Of a stretch of 64,000 bases of DNA, positions 25,004 through 34,294 are shown piece after piece. Position 1 is the first letter of the stretch. The number at the start of each line of letters is the position of its first letter. The translations under genes were made by a program, and so were the position numbers. Below the pieces are notes generated by a model. The model worked only from the letters and a program-made list of their open reading frames with translations, ran no database searches and was not told the origin of the DNA. The stretch spans positions 248,001-312,000 of the forward strand of contig JAFEAQ010000011.1 in the NCBI GenBank assembly GCA_018266295.1, given 5' to 3'. Source of the stretch: Bdellovibrionales bacterium. GTDB lineage: Bacteria; Bdellovibrionota; Bdellovibrionia; Bdellovibrionales; Bdellovibrionaceae.

Positions 25004-25033
25004 TATTATTAATAACGATCGTTATTAATAATA
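25004..25033. promoter_or_regulatory. 30-bp perfect palindromic operator
   Basis: A perfect palindrome centred on CGATCG with arms TATTATTAATAA and TTATTAATAATA. Its right end is the -10 (TATTAT, 25028-25033) of the SDR operon promoter, so a bound TetR dimer would block RNA polymerase. Confidence 0.85.
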
Positions 25034-25055
25034 ACAGGCTCCGCGGGATTGTCAA
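25028..25055 (-). promoter_or_regulatory. Promoter of the SDR-TetR-thiolase operon
   Basis: TTGACA (25050-25055) and TATTAT (25028-25033) with a 16-base spacer on the minus strand, followed by the SDR SD and ATG. The -10 lies inside the palindromic operator. Confidence 0.78.
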
Positions 25056-25228
25056 TGGGGCCCCCTCTGGCCTAAATATTAAGCCCCTATTTAATTGATT
25101 TTATTAAAGTTTTAAACCTACCGCCCAGCTTCACGGTGCCTAAAAATGACATCTTTGTCAGCAGGGCTTGCTTAAAAGCAAACAGAAGCCTCCCCACTTT
25201 GGAATACTCTTCGCAAGGAAGAACCACT

Positions 25229-25783
25229 ATGAGATTCACCCTTTGCCTGCTCTTTTTAGTCTTATTAGGCCATCAAACGATGGCGGCAGAGGCGCTTTGC
25301 AGTCAGGTTTTTAAAATCAACCTCACTCCAGCGGAGCGCCTGTCGAACCTCGAGAAAAAATTCAGCACGGAAATCAAAGTCGTGCTTGATGAAAAAGGCC
25401 ACAAAGAAGACGCCAAGGAATATAAAATCCGTCTCAAACATGCTGATGGCTATACGATGGGATATGTGCTGTTTCTCTACAACCCGAAAAAGCATCTGCT
25501 TGATATTGAATCCATGGATGTGCTGACCGACTTTAAAAAATCTGGCGTGGGCGAAGTCTTAATGGATCAGGCGCTTCTGCGGTTTGAAACAGAACAAATC
25601 GCCGTGGAAAGCCTTGCCTCAGACAACGACGCAATTTTGCAGCATGGACTGATGCACGGCCTTTCTCCGATGGAGGCGATCCAGCAAACTCCCGCCTATA
25701 AGATCCGTCAAAAATTGGGCTTCACAGAGATCATTCCAGAATCCATCAACGCTCACTTTGGATTTATCGTCCGCCGCCGATAA
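25229..25783 (+). CDS. Exported GNAT-like protein
   Basis: This 184-residue protein has a signal peptide (LLFLVLLGHQTMAAEA). Its mature part resembles a GNAT acetyltransferase: MGYVLFLYNPKKHLLDIESMDVLTDFKKSGVGEVLMDQAL carries the beta4-alpha3 acetyl-CoA loop (K-S-G-V-G). An A/Y-rich C-terminal segment ends KLGFTEI. AAGGAAG precedes the ATG. Exported GNATs are uncommon because acetyl-CoA is cytosolic; it might act after delivery into another cell, or be a catalytically dead fold. Confidence 0.65.
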   Translation: MRFTLCLLFLVLLGHQTMAAEALCSQVFKINLTPAERLSNLEKKFSTEIKVVLDEKGHKEDAKEYKIRLKHADGYTMGYVLFLYNPKKHLLDIESMDVLTDFKKSGVGEVLMDQALLRFETEQIAVESLASDNDAILQHGLMHGLSPMEAIQQTPAYKIRQKLGFTEIIPESINAHFGFIVRRR

Positions 25784-25838
25784 GACCCAAACCTTTATGC
25801 TGCCAAAGCGAACTATTTCGTCCAAGGGGTTTGCGCAA

Positions 25839-25871
25839 GGCCCCGCACCGCTATTGTTTGCTGACGGGGCC
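25839..25871. other. GC-rich inverted repeat
   Basis: GGCCCCG and CGGGGCC flank a 19-base loop in the spacer before the DUF2007 gene. No T-tract follows. It may be a weak terminator for the GNAT gene. Confidence 0.35.
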
Positions 25872-25910
25872 CGTCGTTGCTAAGATGGGTCTCACTTAAA
25901 GGAGACTCTT

Positions 25911-26129
25911 ATGGTTTTGCTAAAGGTCTTCAACTCCCGTCAGGAAGCTGAACTCGTTAAATCCCTTCTCGAATCTGAAAACATCTGGGCGTTCGTCGCT
26001 GCCGATGATCAAGCAGGACTTGTCCCTGCGACGGCTCTCACATTGGGCGTGAAGCTCATGGTGCAGCCTGAAGACTTCGAAAAAGCTCAGAAACTCATCA
26101 TTCCAGTAGAAAACGAAAAATCCTCTTGA
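25911..26129 (+). CDS. DUF2007 protein
   Basis: This 72-residue protein fits DUF2007 (putative signal-transducing protein): LLKVFNSRQEAELVKSLLESENI followed by LGVKLMVQPEDFEKAQKLI. AAAGGAG lies upstream at good spacing. Members are small cytosolic domains of unknown function. It is followed after 43 bases by the MerR gene. Confidence 0.85.
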   Translation: MVLLKVFNSRQEAELVKSLLESENIWAFVAADDQAGLVPATALTLGVKLMVQPEDFEKAQKLIIPVENEKSS

Positions 26130-26131
26130 GT

Positions 26132-26146
26132 CTCACACTGTGTGAG
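26132..26146. promoter_or_regulatory. 15-bp palindrome upstream of the MerR gene
   Basis: CTCACAC-T-GTGTGAG is a perfect inverted repeat 26 bases before the merR-type ATG. It may be an autoregulatory operator; there is no T-tract to make it a terminator. Confidence 0.5.
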
Positions 26147-26172
26147 GTCCGATCCTAAGGACAGGAGGACTT

Positions 26173-26952
26173 ATGTACATTGGACAGATTTCAGAACTGA
26201 GCGGCTATAGCCAGCGCATGATTCGTTACCTTGAGGATCAGGGACTTGTGGTTCCTGATCGCTCCGATTCCAACTTGCGGCGTTTTTCTGACCAAGATCT
26301 CACACGCATTCTTAAAATTAAAAAACTCAAAGAACTCGGCTTCACTTATCCCGAGATCAAAGACCTCATCGACAAGGACGAGCATGTTCTTGCAGGAAAA
26401 GGCGGCGAACTTTTAAAACGCCACCATGCCGAAGCTCAGGAGCTGCTTGAAAAAATCCAGCAGCTCGAGATGATCTGCTATGGAGAAACAAAAACGGCGG
26501 TTCCGCCGGAAATAGTCCATACCCTCGTTCCTCCGACAAGGACCGCTTACAGAATTAAAAAACTCGAAGCCGTCGCCGGGCAACTAGAAGCCCTCGCTCC
26601 TGAACTGAAGTGTGAAGTCGTTCTTTGGAAGTTCGGGTCCTTTCTGAGTATGCAGGAGTTTCAATCAGGACAAAATGTAAAGATCGTAGAAATTTTTAGA
26701 GGCTCGAGCCAAATCGCCATTTTGGTGGGCGAATGCCGGTTTCACCTGTACGAAAAAGCTTGGACAGAAAACTCACTCCCTTTTAATTCGAATCCTTTGG
26801 GAACTTTTGCGGCTCAAGAGCTTGAGTTGTTCTTCGGTAAATATGAAATCGTTATAGAACACAAGCTGCTAGCGCCGACAGGAGAACTCCTCTTCCATGC
26901 CCTGCTCCCATATCAGGCGATCTACATCGCATCTGGAGAAAGTCTCGCATAA
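26173..26952 (+). CDS. MerR-family transcriptional regulator
   Basis: This 259-residue protein opens MYIGQISELSGYSQRMIRYLEDQGLV, the MerR winged helix, followed by the usual dimerisation coiled coil (residues 72-100). The 150-residue C-terminal domain has no cysteine metal site and looks like an effector-binding domain of unclear type. ACAGGAGG precedes the ATG. The target could be its own promoter or the downstream protease gene. Confidence 0.88.
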   Translation: MYIGQISELSGYSQRMIRYLEDQGLVVPDRSDSNLRRFSDQDLTRILKIKKLKELGFTYPEIKDLIDKDEHVLAGKGGELLKRHHAEAQELLEKIQQLEMICYGETKTAVPPEIVHTLVPPTRTAYRIKKLEAVAGQLEALAPELKCEVVLWKFGSFLSMQEFQSGQNVKIVEIFRGSSQIAILVGECRFHLYEKAWTENSLPFNSNPLGTFAAQELELFFGKYEIVIEHKLLAPTGELLFHALLPYQAIYIASGESLA

Positions 26953-27084
26953 TTAGCGGCGTCATCCCGGCCGCACTGACACCGGTTTTTGCGGCACGAA
27001 TCTTGTAATAGCTTCGATATCCGACAACCGGGCTTGCAATCCGGTGTCGATATGATACTTGCTTCAGCAGTTCTGAGGGGGACC

Positions 27085-30000
27085 ATGAAAAATCAGCTTT
27101 CTTCGATCGTACTTTCTTCTTTGCTTTTCGCAGCCTGCACAGGTTCCAAAGCTCCACAAAATCAGTTCGAAAATCATGGGTTCATGGACGGCATTTACAG
27201 CACGCGTCCTCAGACGTCCCACCCGGTTATTGCCATCATTAAACTTAAAAACCCGGCTTTGCTTGAAACAGCGACTCGCGATAACGGCGTCCTTAAGATC
27301 GATCAGGATCTTTTGACGGCGATCCAAGACGAGCAAACTTCAACGATTGCTGAACTCCAAAAAATCAGCCCTGATATCCGCATCCTTTTGCGCTACCGCT
27401 TGGTGCTGAACGCCCTGACAATCTATGCCCCCCAAGAGGTGCTTGAAAAAATCCAGGCTTTGCCAAACGTGATCACAGCAGAACGCTCTGCAAACTTTGC
27501 CCGTCCTCGTCCTTTAGATACTGATAAAAAAGCCGGCCTCGTGGGCACTCACACTTCTGTGAACTTTATCGGAGCCGATGCGGCTTACGCTGAAGGCTTC
27601 CATGGCGAAGGCATGCGCGTGGGTATCATTGATACGGGCGTTGACTACACTCACAAGATGTTTAACGGCGAAGGCACGGAAGAGGCTTACAAAGCCAATG
27701 ATCCGGCTCAAGCCAATGCCGCTTTCCCGAACAAAAAAGTTGTGGGTGGTTTGGATCTCGTGGGAACTGCGTTTGACTCGGCTTCTCCGAACTTCGACAA
27801 ACACATCCCGGTTCCTGATGTGAATCCACTCGATGAAGCTGGTCACGGGACACACGTTGCCGGTACGGTTGCGGGTCTGGGCGATGGCGTAAATACATAC
27901 AGCGGTGTCGCTCCTGAAGCTTCTCTTTACGCAATTAAAGTTTTCGGCGCGAACGGTTCAACAAGTGATGAAGTTGTGATCGCAGCCCTTGAATACGCGG
28001 CAGATCCATCAGGTGACTTGAGCTTTAAAGAACAGCTCGATGTCGTGAACCTTTCTTTGGGAAGCGGTTACGGCTCTGCTCACAATATGTATAACCACGC
28101 CATCAAAAATCTTTCTCGTGGTGGCACTGTTGTTGTGGCTTCTGCCGGCAACTCAGGTGATAAACCCTACATCACGGGTTCACCAGCAGTGAGCGACGAT
28201 GCCATCTCGGTTGCTTCAAGCGTTGATAACCAAGATCAAAACATTCTTTTCCCGACTGTTCAGTTTGCGGCGGGCGGTGAAACTATCACAACAGAGATGA
28301 TGGAAGCGGCGGTTTCTAAACCTCTCGCGGACGTTGCTGATGCTAAAGGTGAAATCGTTTTCGCAGGCCTTGGCGATGCGGACTTCGAACAACCACTCAA
28401 AGATCAAATCACCGGCAAAGTGGCTTTGATTGATCGTGGCAAGGTCAACTTCTCTGAAAAAATCCGCCGTGCACAAGAAGCTGGCGCGATCGCAGTCATT
28501 GTTGCAAACAACGCTGACGGCGACCCGTTCACAATGGGTGGCGACGGGCACTACGACATTCCTGCCGTGATGATCTCTAAAGATGCCGGCGCTAAAATTA
28601 AAGCGAAGCTTGCTTTGGGTGCCGTGGTTGCAGACCTTAAAACAACTGCGAAGTTGGATAAGCCTTGGTTGATCGATACAATTTCTGACTTCTCTTCTCG
28701 GGGTCCTCGTTCTGAAGACGGCTTGATCAAACCAGAAATCTCAGCTCCAGGCTCTAACATCATCTCTGCTGGAGTGGGTGGCGGCGCGAAGGGCGTTTTG
28801 ATGTCTGGTACTTCTATGGCGGGCCCTCACATCACGGGTGTCATGACACTTTTGAAACAGAAATTCAAAACTTTGAACTCTCAAGAGCTCAAGTCCATTG
28901 CCATGAGTCACGCGAAAGTGATCACTGATGGCAAAAAGAACATCTATCCAGTGGCTCGCCAGGGTTCTGGTCGCGTGCAAATCGCGGACTCTTTGGATGC
29001 CAAAATCGTGACAGTCCCTGCCGCATTGTCTTTCGGAATCACTGACAGTGAAAAACAAAAGACTCTGAGCCAAAAAATCACAGTTAAAAACTTAAGCACT
29101 GACACGGTAAATTTAAAAGCAGAGTGGAGCGGCTCGAGTGCCCTTCAGTTCTCCGTTCCAAGCATCAGCCTTGCTGCGGGTGAAACGAAGACGGTGACAA
29201 TCACTGTCAAAGTTTCGGCGGCACAAATGACAGCGGCGAACCAAGAGCTCGATGGCTTCTTGAAGCTTTCGACTGATAAAGAAACTCTGGCTCACTTGCC
29301 GGCTCTGGTGGTGGCTCGTCAGATTTCAAACATCAGTGCTCAGTCTTTGAAAGTACACGCAACGTCTGCAGCAGATGCTGCCGGGAGCGATGCGGATGTT
29401 GTTTTGCAGAACGCTTCTGCCAACAAAGGCTCTGCATACCTTTTCAACTCTTTGGGGATCGATGGCCGTAAGAAAGATGCAAAACCTGATTTGGCTCACA
29501 ACCGTAACTGCGACCTGCAGTCTGCCGGTTACCGCATCGTTGAAAAAGACGGCGCGCGCATCTTGCAAGTGGCTGTGAAGCTCTATGAGCGCATGACGAC
29601 TTGGAACAGCTGTGAATTGAACGTCCAAATCGACTCTAACGGTGACAACCTCCCGGACCAAGAGATCGCTGGCGTTCCCAAAGAAAGCCTTCCAGGTTTG
29701 ACAGGGGATGCTTTCGTAAGTCTTTTGCTTGATGGCAATAAGGCCCGCGATTTGCGCCATCAGTACGAAGCAGATCTTGCGGCAAACAAGAAAGACGCCA
29801 AAGAAGATTACACTTCGGCTCTTGTTGATATGCGTGGCATGCAGGTGTTTGACGGTTCGACTCTGGCGATTGTGGAGGCCGATGTTTCTGCTCTAGCGAT
29901 TGCCGACTCTGGCGAATTGAATATCAAGATCTCGACAACTCACCAGTCCGACAATGCAGTTGAGTACGACGATTACCTCGGCAAACAAGAAACTGAGTGG

Positions 30001-30210
30001 AAGAAGATCTCTTTGGGTGCTCAGGCCGCGGGCTACGTGAACCTTCCTGAGGTGGTAGACCTCGGCGCTCAAGAAACTCAGACCGTCAGCATTCAAAAAG
30101 GCTACGGCGCTGAAGACCTGATCATCTATGCTCCGCAGAACCGTTCCGTGGTAGACGTTTTGCTTGAAGATTCACAATCTCAAGTGATTGCTCCTGCCTT
30201 CGGCGACTAA
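27085..30210 (+). CDS. Subtilisin-like (S8) serine protease lipoprotein with PA domain
   Basis: This 1,041-residue protein has a lipobox FAAC (C18), an inhibitor-like propeptide region (about 45-140), and an S8 domain with D183 (IIDTGVD), H254 (GHGTHVAG), oxyanion N356 (ASAGNSG) and S577 (SGTSMAG). A PA domain is inserted at about 400-520 (GKVALIDRGKVNFSEKIRRAQEAGA). A beta-rich C-terminal half follows. Family members are surface or secreted proteases. The ATG at 27085 follows GAGGGGG; an upstream in-frame ATG would hide the lipobox. A terminator follows. Confidence 0.93.
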   Translation: MKNQLSSIVLSSLLFAACTGSKAPQNQFENHGFMDGIYSTRPQTSHPVIAIIKLKNPALLETATRDNGVLKIDQDLLTAIQDEQTSTIAELQKISPDIRILLRYRLVLNALTIYAPQEVLEKIQALPNVITAERSANFARPRPLDTDKKAGLVGTHTSVNFIGADAAYAEGFHGEGMRVGIIDTGVDYTHKMFNGEGTEEAYKANDPAQANAAFPNKKVVGGLDLVGTAFDSASPNFDKHIPVPDVNPLDEAGHGTHVAGTVAGLGDGVNTYSGVAPEASLYAIKVFGANGSTSDEVVIAALEYAADPSGDLSFKEQLDVVNLSLGSGYGSAHNMYNHAIKNLSRGGTVVVASAGNSGDKPYITGSPAVSDDAISVASSVDNQDQNILFPTVQFAAGGETITTEMMEAAVSKPLADVADAKGEIVFAGLGDADFEQPLKDQITGKVALIDRGKVNFSEKIRRAQEAGAIAVIVANNADGDPFTMGGDGHYDIPAVMISKDAGAKIKAKLALGAVVADLKTTAKLDKPWLIDTISDFSSRGPRSEDGLIKPEISAPGSNIISAGVGGGAKGVLMSGTSMAGPHITGVMTLLKQKFKTLNSQELKSIAMSHAKVITDGKKNIYPVARQGSGRVQIADSLDAKIVTVPAALSFGITDSEKQKTLSQKITVKNLSTDTVNLKAEWSGSSALQFSVPSISLAAGETKTVTITVKVSAAQMTAANQELDGFLKLSTDKETLAHLPALVVARQISNISAQSLKVHATSAADAAGSDADVVLQNASANKGSAYLFNSLGIDGRKKDAKPDLAHNRNCDLQSAGYRIVEKDGARILQVAVKLYERMTTWNSCELNVQIDSNGDNLPDQEIAGVPKESLPGLTGDAFVSLLLDGNKARDLRHQYEADLAANKKDAKEDYTSALVDMRGMQVFDGSTLAIVEADVSALAIADSGELNIKISTTHQSDNAVEYDDYLGKQETEWKKISLGAQAAGYVNLPEVVDLGAQETQTVSIQKGYGAEDLIIYAPQNRSVVDVLLEDSQSQVIAPAFGD

Positions 30211-30215
30211 AAGAC

Positions 30216-30260
30216 AACGCCCAAAGTAAAATGATTTTCGATTTATCTTTGGGCGTTTTC
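30216..30260 (+). terminator. Long-loop terminator
   Basis: AACGCCCAAAG pairs with CTTTGGGCGTT over a 20-base loop, followed by TTTCCC after the protease stop. The tail is short. Confidence 0.6.
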
Positions 30261-30401
30261 CCTCTGACCTCAGCAGCATAATTGATATTGCAAATGTATT
30301 TAGTCTAAAAAAAGAGCGATTTCCTGCTCTATATTCGTTCTCGGGGCTCGAGCGTCGATGAGTATTTGACGATCCGTGTTTGATTCGATACTCCGTTATG
30401 T

Positions 30402-31463
30402 ATGAACATTCAAAAAACTTTGACCACGTCTCCGAAGACCCTTCCTCCTTCTGATAAATTAGGTTTTGGTAACTTCTTTACCGACCACATGTTTGTTGCG
30501 AAGTATCGTGAAGGCAAGGGCTGGTATGATGCGCACATTACTCCGTATGGTCCGATCAGCATCGACCCGGGAGCTTCTGTGTTCCATTACGGTCAGGCGC
30601 TTTTTGAAGGGATGAAGGCCTTCCGTCAAAGCGACGGCCGTGTTGTCTTCTTCCGCCCTGAGTTCAATCACACGCGCCTTGCAGAAGGTGCGGCTCGTAT
30701 GTGCCTTGAAGCTCCCCCAAAAGAGCTTTTCATGGAAGGCATGAAGGAGCTTGTGAAAGTGGATCAGCGCTGGATCCCGAATGAGCCAAATACATCTCTG
30801 TATATCCGCCCGACTCTGATCGGCACGGAAGCCTTCCTCGGTGTTCGTCCGTCGCAAGAAACGACCTTCTTTATTTTGCTTTCACCTGTGGGCTCGTACT
30901 ACAGCGAAGGGACAAAGCCGATCAAAATTTGGACTGAAGAAAAATACCTGCGTGCAGCTCCTGGTGGCCTTGGTCACGTGAAAGCCGGCGCGAACTATGC
31001 TTCCAGTTTGAAAGCGGCTTACGAGAGCAAACAAAAAGGCTATGCCCAAGTTTTGTGGCTCGATGTGGAGCGCCAAGGAATTGAAGAAGTCGGCACCATG
31101 AACGTGTTCTTCGTCTTTGATAACGAGATCGTGACTCCGGCTTTGAACGGCAGCATTTTGTCTGGCGGAACTCGCGATGCGATCATTCAAGTTTTGAAAT
31201 CTAAAAACTTACCCATCGTAGAACGTAAGCTCACGATCACAGAAGTGATTGAGAAACTTCAAGCTGGTAAACTGCGCGAAGCTTTCGGCACGGGAACTGC
31301 CGCAGTGATTTCACCGATCGGCGTTCTTGCTTACAAAGGCAAAGAATTTGTTATCAATGGTAACGAAAATGGTCCTCTTAGCAATGAGCTTTATAAAGAA
31401 ATCACCGAAATCCAGCGCGGTGCTCAGCCAGATAAATTTAATTGGATCACGCCATTGGCGTAA
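30402..31463 (+). CDS. ilvE: Branched-chain amino acid aminotransferase
   Basis: This 353-residue class IV PLP enzyme converts branched-chain keto acids to Val, Leu and Ile. Signatures are VFHYGQALFEGMKAF, the lysine in GLGHVKAGANYASSL, EVGTMNVFFVF and GTAAVISPIG, which correspond to the eukaryote-like longer BCAT type. The ATG at 30402 lacks a Shine-Dalgarno; GATACT ends nine bases earlier. The 3' end overlaps the convergent P-loop gene by 17 bases. Confidence 0.94.
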   Translation: MNIQKTLTTSPKTLPPSDKLGFGNFFTDHMFVAKYREGKGWYDAHITPYGPISIDPGASVFHYGQALFEGMKAFRQSDGRVVFFRPEFNHTRLAEGAARMCLEAPPKELFMEGMKELVKVDQRWIPNEPNTSLYIRPTLIGTEAFLGVRPSQETTFFILLSPVGSYYSEGTKPIKIWTEEKYLRAAPGGLGHVKAGANYASSLKAAYESKQKGYAQVLWLDVERQGIEEVGTMNVFFVFDNEIVTPALNGSILSGGTRDAIIQVLKSKNLPIVERKLTITEVIEKLQAGKLREAFGTGTAAVISPIGVLAYKGKEFVINGNENGPLSNELYKEITEIQRGAQPDKFNWITPLA

Positions 31464-31983
31464 TGCCGTTCTCGGCGAGAGTTTTCCACTCTTGCAAAGT
31501 TCTAACGTAAATCATTTTGTTTTTGAGATTGTCCCGGGCGAAAATTCTTAAGAGCTCCGGGCGCATCTTCGTGTGCATTTGCCACAAAGTTTTATAAAGC
31601 TTTACGGTGTGCTCATACGTCAGCTCGTTACAACCTTCGGGTAATTCTTGGCGGCGGCTCCAGAGATTCTTGATTTGGCGTTTGGTGCACCACCAGTAGT
31701 GACGCCAAATCGGAAAATCAACAAACACCACATAGTCTGAAGCCTGAAAACGTTTTTCAATCAGATCGAGCGGACCATAGCCGTCAATCAGCCAGTGCTC
31801 CTGACTAGTGACACTAGCAAGAGCAGCACGAGTCTCAGGCATCGGACGGATTTTCATTCCCGGAAGAAACTGCAGAGAATCCACGTGAGTTGCGGGAACA
31901 CCGTGAACACGACTCAAGTGTCGGCAGAGCTCTGTCTTTCCTCCAGCAATGTTCCCTACTACGGCAATCTTCATAAGATTCAT
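31447..31983 (-). CDS. P-loop NTPase, adenylate kinase/FlaR-like
   Basis: This 178-residue protein opens MKIAVVGNIAGGKTELCRHLS, a Walker A loop near the N-terminus, with HVDSLQF and LIDGYGPLDLIEKR following. This resembles small nucleoside-kinase-like proteins sometimes labelled DNA topology modulation (FlaR-like). No exact substrate can be named. It is divergent from the hutD-like gene by 39 bases. Confidence 0.8.
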   Translation of the reverse strand: MNLMKIAVVGNIAGGKTELCRHLSRVHGVPATHVDSLQFLPGMKIRPMPETRAALASVTSQEHWLIDGYGPLDLIEKRFQASDYVVFVDFPIWRHYWWCTKRQIKNLWSRRQELPEGCNELTYEHTVKLYKTLWQMHTKMRPELLRIFARDNLKNKMIYVRTLQEWKTLAENGITPMA

Positions 31984-32022
31984 CTTTCCAAGTTTCTGTG
32001 AAGCTATTATCCTGCAAATCAG

Positions 32023-32583
32023 ATGATGAAACTACTTAAAAGTACGTCCTATCAAGTGATGCCATGGAAAAACGGCTTGGGCTCAACGGCTCAAATCGCC
32101 ATACATCCTGCAGACGCTGATTTTTCATCAGGAGATTATCTTTGGCGCGTAAGCTCCGCAACCGTTCGCACGGAGAGTCCTTTCTCGCAATTTCCAGGAT
32201 GTGACCGCTGGCTCACTGTTTTGAGTGGCGAAGGATTGCTGATCAATGGTTTTCCGCTTTTGCCGCTGAGTCCATTTCACTTTTCCGGAGATGAACTCAT
32301 TCACTCGGAGCTGATTGATGATGCGGTCACGGATCTCGGCATTATTTATCGCCGCGACAAGGTTCAGGCGAGCATGATGCTCAATGATTTGAAGGGCACA
32401 CAGACTTTAGCACTCACCAAAGGCCGTCATTTTTTGTTCTGCGTTCAAGGTGGTTTTGAAGCAGGAAGCCTCACCGTTTCTGAAGGTGATACACTCCAAG
32501 CCGATGGGCCGGTGATGTTGGAATTAAAAACCGCAAAAGATGCCTCTGCAAAGTACCTTCATCTGAAACTCAGTGAGTTTTAA
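32023..32583 (+). CDS. HutD/Ves-family protein
   Basis: This 186-residue protein has the HutD pattern: PWKNGLGSTAQIAIHPADADF, then DYLWRVSSATVRTESPFSQFPGCDRWLTVLSGEG, then FSGDELIHSELID. HutD is a cupin-like protein linked to histidine utilisation or cold-stress regulation; the other hut genes are not in the window. The start has two adjacent ATG codons and no Shine-Dalgarno. Confidence 0.88.
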   Translation: MMKLLKSTSYQVMPWKNGLGSTAQIAIHPADADFSSGDYLWRVSSATVRTESPFSQFPGCDRWLTVLSGEGLLINGFPLLPLSPFHFSGDELIHSELIDDAVTDLGIIYRRDKVQASMMLNDLKGTQTLALTKGRHFLFCVQGGFEAGSLTVSEGDTLQADGPVMLELKTAKDASAKYLHLKLSEF

Positions 32584-32691
32584 ATCCAAAAGCTCGACCT
32601 AAGATTTGTCGAAAGTTTTCACAGGACTTACGTCAGACAAACCCATAAAGATTCTGTTAAGTACTGGTAAACACGGGCCGATAAGTGGCTC

Positions 32692-33501
32692 ATGGTATCT
32701 CTCTGGATTGTCATCGGACTCATACTTGCGACCGTCAGTGTTTCTACACTTGGCGCCGGCTTCTCCGTGGTGGGGCTTGCAGCTCTGTTCTCGGGAGCTG
32801 CTGTTGCGGTTATGGCGATGGCGGGATCTCTGGAGCTTGCAAAGTTTGTCCTAGCGGCTTACTTGCACCAGCGCTGGCAACAGCTCAACGCCATTTACAA
32901 ATACTACCTGGTTGCAGCGATTGTGATTTTGAGCTGTATCACGAGCTTGGGGATCTTTGGTTTCTTGTCCGATGCCTACCAAGGTGCGACGGCCGCGCTT
33001 GCGACGGAGGGCGTGAAACAAGATTCTTTGAAGAAGCAGCAAAATAGCGCACGGGCGGAGATCGATCGCTTAAATAAATCCGTTGAAGAGATTCCTGCAA
33101 CCCGTATCACCAAGCGTATCGAAGCCCGCAAACAAGTCGAGCCTGAGATCGCCCGTCTGACAAAACAAATTGAAACTCTCGAATTGCAGGTGACGGATTC
33201 CAACTTGCATGTGCTCGAGCTTCAGAAAAAAGTCGGACCGCTCGTATATATTTCAAAAGCTTTCAATGTCGACATCGATACTGTGGTGAAATACCTGATC
33301 CTTCTTTTGGTGACGGTGTTTGACCCTCTCGCGATCTGTCTTGTGATTGCGACAACCGGTGCTCTTGAGACTCGCCGCCAAGCCAAAGAACAAACTGCCG
33401 CCGCCGGCCCTGCTCCGGATCTCGCGAACCACCCGCATGGTGGCACAGATGAGGTTCTGCAAATGCGCTTCGTGGATGATAATAACGATTCTGCGGGGTA
33501 G
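32692..33501 (+). CDS. Membrane protein with central coiled coil, similar to T4-like phage proteins
   Basis: This 269-residue protein has three hydrophobic segments at the N-terminus (5-25, 30-50, 68-95), a long coiled coil with Lys/Glu-rich heptads (105-180), and a final segment in VVKYLILLLVTVFDPLAICLVIATTGALE near residue 200-225. That layout and the VFDPLAI motif resemble membrane proteins of T4-like myophages of unknown function (recalled, not searched). The next gene starts two bases after its stop. Confidence 0.65.
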   Translation: MVSLWIVIGLILATVSVSTLGAGFSVVGLAALFSGAAVAVMAMAGSLELAKFVLAAYLHQRWQQLNAIYKYYLVAAIVILSCITSLGIFGFLSDAYQGATAALATEGVKQDSLKKQQNSARAEIDRLNKSVEEIPATRITKRIEARKQVEPEIARLTKQIETLELQVTDSNLHVLELQKKVGPLVYISKAFNVDIDTVVKYLILLLVTVFDPLAICLVIATTGALETRRQAKEQTAAAGPAPDLANHPHGGTDEVLQMRFVDDNNDSAG

Positions 33502-33503
33502 CC

Positions 33504-34280
33504 ATGTTTTTGGTGAAAGTCCTCGAGAAAAAAGGCGTCATCCAAACATTCGGGCTCGCTCTTGTTTTAGCTCCTATCGTGAACACTCTGGTGAAAATGG
33601 CGATGCTGACAGGCATTCCCAATCGCTGGTCGTTTGCGATGTTCTGGCGAATCATTGCTGTGGGCTCAGTACCAAATCAAATTCTGTACGTAGCCACGAT
33701 CATCATCGGAATTCTTATGTTGCGTGGAACCACGACGGTATGGAAATACGCACTCATGCTTCTCGGGGGTTATATCCTCTTGCAGCTCTCGGATTTTAAA
33801 CATGTGAAATCAAGCGCTGTAACGTGGATGTTCTTTATCACAAATATCTTGGCTTTTATGTTCGTCGCCGACCAGTTGGTTTGGAAGGTCAAGGCGTCGG
33901 CTCCGAAGAAGAAGGCCAATCCGAACAAGGATTTTGTCGCTCCGAAAGCTCCGGCTCCAGCTATGAAAGCGGCTCCGAAGCCAGCCTATCGTGTGATTCC
34001 AAAAGTTCGTAAGAAGATTCTTTTTCAATTTGCCGGCCGTGGTCCCTGGGGACAGCTCATGGGAATTTCAAGCCAGGGCATTCACGTGCGTGGTTTAGCA
34101 GAGCCGCCGCCTGATATTGCCACTCGCGAGATTGAAATTTCACTCAATAATGGACTGACCTTACGCACACGTCTTGCACGCCGCAAAGAACATGATTACT
34201 ATTTCGACTATACAAGTTTGTCGTCGGAAGAAATCAAGTCTCTGAACAAGTGGCTGCACTCACTTTCTGACGTCGCTTAG
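33504..34280 (+). CDS. Multi-pass membrane protein with PilZ-like C-terminus
   Basis: This 258-residue protein has four hydrophobic segments (about 15-35, 45-75, 80-98, 108-128), a Pro/Ala/Lys linker, and a C-terminal domain starting near residue 165. The domain has RVIPKVRKKILFQF, then ISSQGIHVRG, which resembles the PilZ [D/N]xSxxG region, and WLHSLSDVA at the end. It could bind cyclic di-GMP, but the match is loose. It is probably cotranscribed with the coiled-coil protein before it. Confidence 0.6.
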   Translation: MFLVKVLEKKGVIQTFGLALVLAPIVNTLVKMAMLTGIPNRWSFAMFWRIIAVGSVPNQILYVATIIIGILMLRGTTTVWKYALMLLGGYILLQLSDFKHVKSSAVTWMFFITNILAFMFVADQLVWKVKASAPKKKANPNKDFVAPKAPAPAMKAAPKPAYRVIPKVRKKILFQFAGRGPWGQLMGISSQGIHVRGLAEPPPDIATREIEISLNNGLTLRTRLARRKEHDYYFDYTSLSSEEIKSLNKWLHSLSDVA

Positions 34281-34294
34281 AAAGTGATTTCATC

